Below, in pieces: positions 23,411 through 23,683 of a stretch of 23,683 bases of DNA. Each line of letters begins with the position of its first letter. The first letter of the stretch is position 1. Where the stretch lies: positions 1-23,683 of the forward strand of contig JAKBAC010000035.1 of the NCBI GenBank assembly GCA_021809365.1, read 5' to 3'. The DNA is from Planctomycetota bacterium. GTDB taxonomy: Bacteria; Planctomycetota; Phycisphaerae; WQYP01. Position numbers and translations under genes: made by a program. The notes below the pieces were generated by a model, which ran no database searches, was not told where the DNA came from, and was given only the letters and a program-made list of their open reading frames with translations.

Positions 23411-23683
23411 AATAATAATATGTGTAGATATGTGTGGACGGCACCGGCAAATTCAAGTATTCAAGTACCCGATATCCTTATTCCAAATCGCTGGCTTGCC
23501 CCGTCATCATATACTTCGTCAAATATGATCGGTTGAGCGGCTGAAAGCACCGCCAACCAGTGCGCCACCAGAGAACGTGCGGCGGCCTAGTGCCCTGTTC
23601 CACCCGTAATTACGGGTGGATTGGCCTCAAACCGGCCAGATGCCAGGAGTCGGCGGCGAGAACCGGGTTCGTAAACCCCTTGA
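23411..23683. other. Right-end region without a supported gene
   Basis: No gene is convincing in the last 273 bases. On the minus strand one frame stays open from the right edge to a TAG at 23587-23589 (ending NPPVITGGTGH) and could be the end of a gene entering from outside. After that stop the same frame is again open for about 40 codons. Plus-strand frames near the edge are open too, so the coding strand cannot be chosen. The region also holds the palindrome at 23599-23620 and two hairpins (23622-23638; 23665-23678). Confidence 0.35.
23599..23620. repeat. Perfect 22-base palindrome
   Basis: TCCACCCGTAA followed directly by its exact reverse complement. It has no loop, so it would suit a dimeric DNA-binding protein or a cruciform, or be part of a repeat or mobile-element end continuing beyond the window. 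No second copy was noticed in the window. Confidence 0.6.

Noticed and set aside
23590..23683. tRNA-Sec-like hairpins (a TGGCC/GGCCA stem with TCA in its loop, and a GGGTT/AACCC stem)
   Set aside because: The loop does not place T33 and the anticodon correctly, the T-arm loop is only four bases, and no acceptor stem pairs the ends.

Overview
The window looks like chromosomal DNA of a planctomycete, most likely of the Phycisphaerae or a related uncultured lineage. This is inferred from gene content and protein style: tandem RNA polymerase alpha-CTD repeats in one protein, a small membrane-anchored CxxC protein, Ala-rich secreted HEAT-like proteins, and mostly small mixed-strand transcription units. 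GC content looks moderate (mid-50s percent by eye). I could not run a search, so the lineage is an inference. I see no rRNA, convincing tRNA, CRISPR array, phage module or intact insertion sequence.

Layout. 1-1810 (+): the end of a protein with two alpha-CTD modules, then a SpoIID-type lipoprotein. 1890-4501 (-): an oligopeptide-binding protein and one permease, overlapping by ATGA; no second permease or ATPase follows. 4623-5339 (+): RNase PH. 5406-6494 (-): an Mrp/ApbC P-loop Fe-S carrier. 6690-9512 (+): a likely operon of pterin carbinolamine dehydratase, an MGDG-synthase/UgtP-like glycosyltransferase and QueA. 9812-10426 (+): a small unknown membrane-anchored protein. 10600-11769 (+): a RibB protein with a degenerate RibA domain, meeting a XerD-type recombinase (-) tail to tail with a 16-base overlap. 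12720-13096: a gene-poor stretch holding a strongly self-complementary block of about 120 bases. 13097-13600 (+): a small membrane/coiled-coil protein. 13770-14288 (-): a solitary NuoC. 14489-16117 (+): a secreted HEAT-like protein. 16227-16940 (-): a solitary OmpR/PhoB response regulator. 17105-20993 (+): NAD kinase, a large unknown membrane protein and an M42-like aminopeptidase. 21043-21486 (-): an ArfB-type ribosome rescue factor. 21617-23410 (+): a large GT-C-like membrane protein. The last 270 bases have no convincing gene but hold a perfect 22-base palindrome.

Most genes are housekeeping: RNA maturation and tRNA modification (rph, queA), cofactors (nadK, ribB, PCD, mrp), envelope lipids and peptidoglycan (glycosyltransferase, SpoIID), peptide uptake and breakdown (oppAB, M42) and ribosome rescue (arfB). 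The most interesting observations are the three-way-junction RNA candidate at 12870-12990, the RibA-like domain without its zinc cysteines, an apparently leaderless arfB promoter, and several textbook genes standing without their usual partners (oppAB, nuoC, the response regulator). I did not find a convincing new multi-gene defence or mobile system here.
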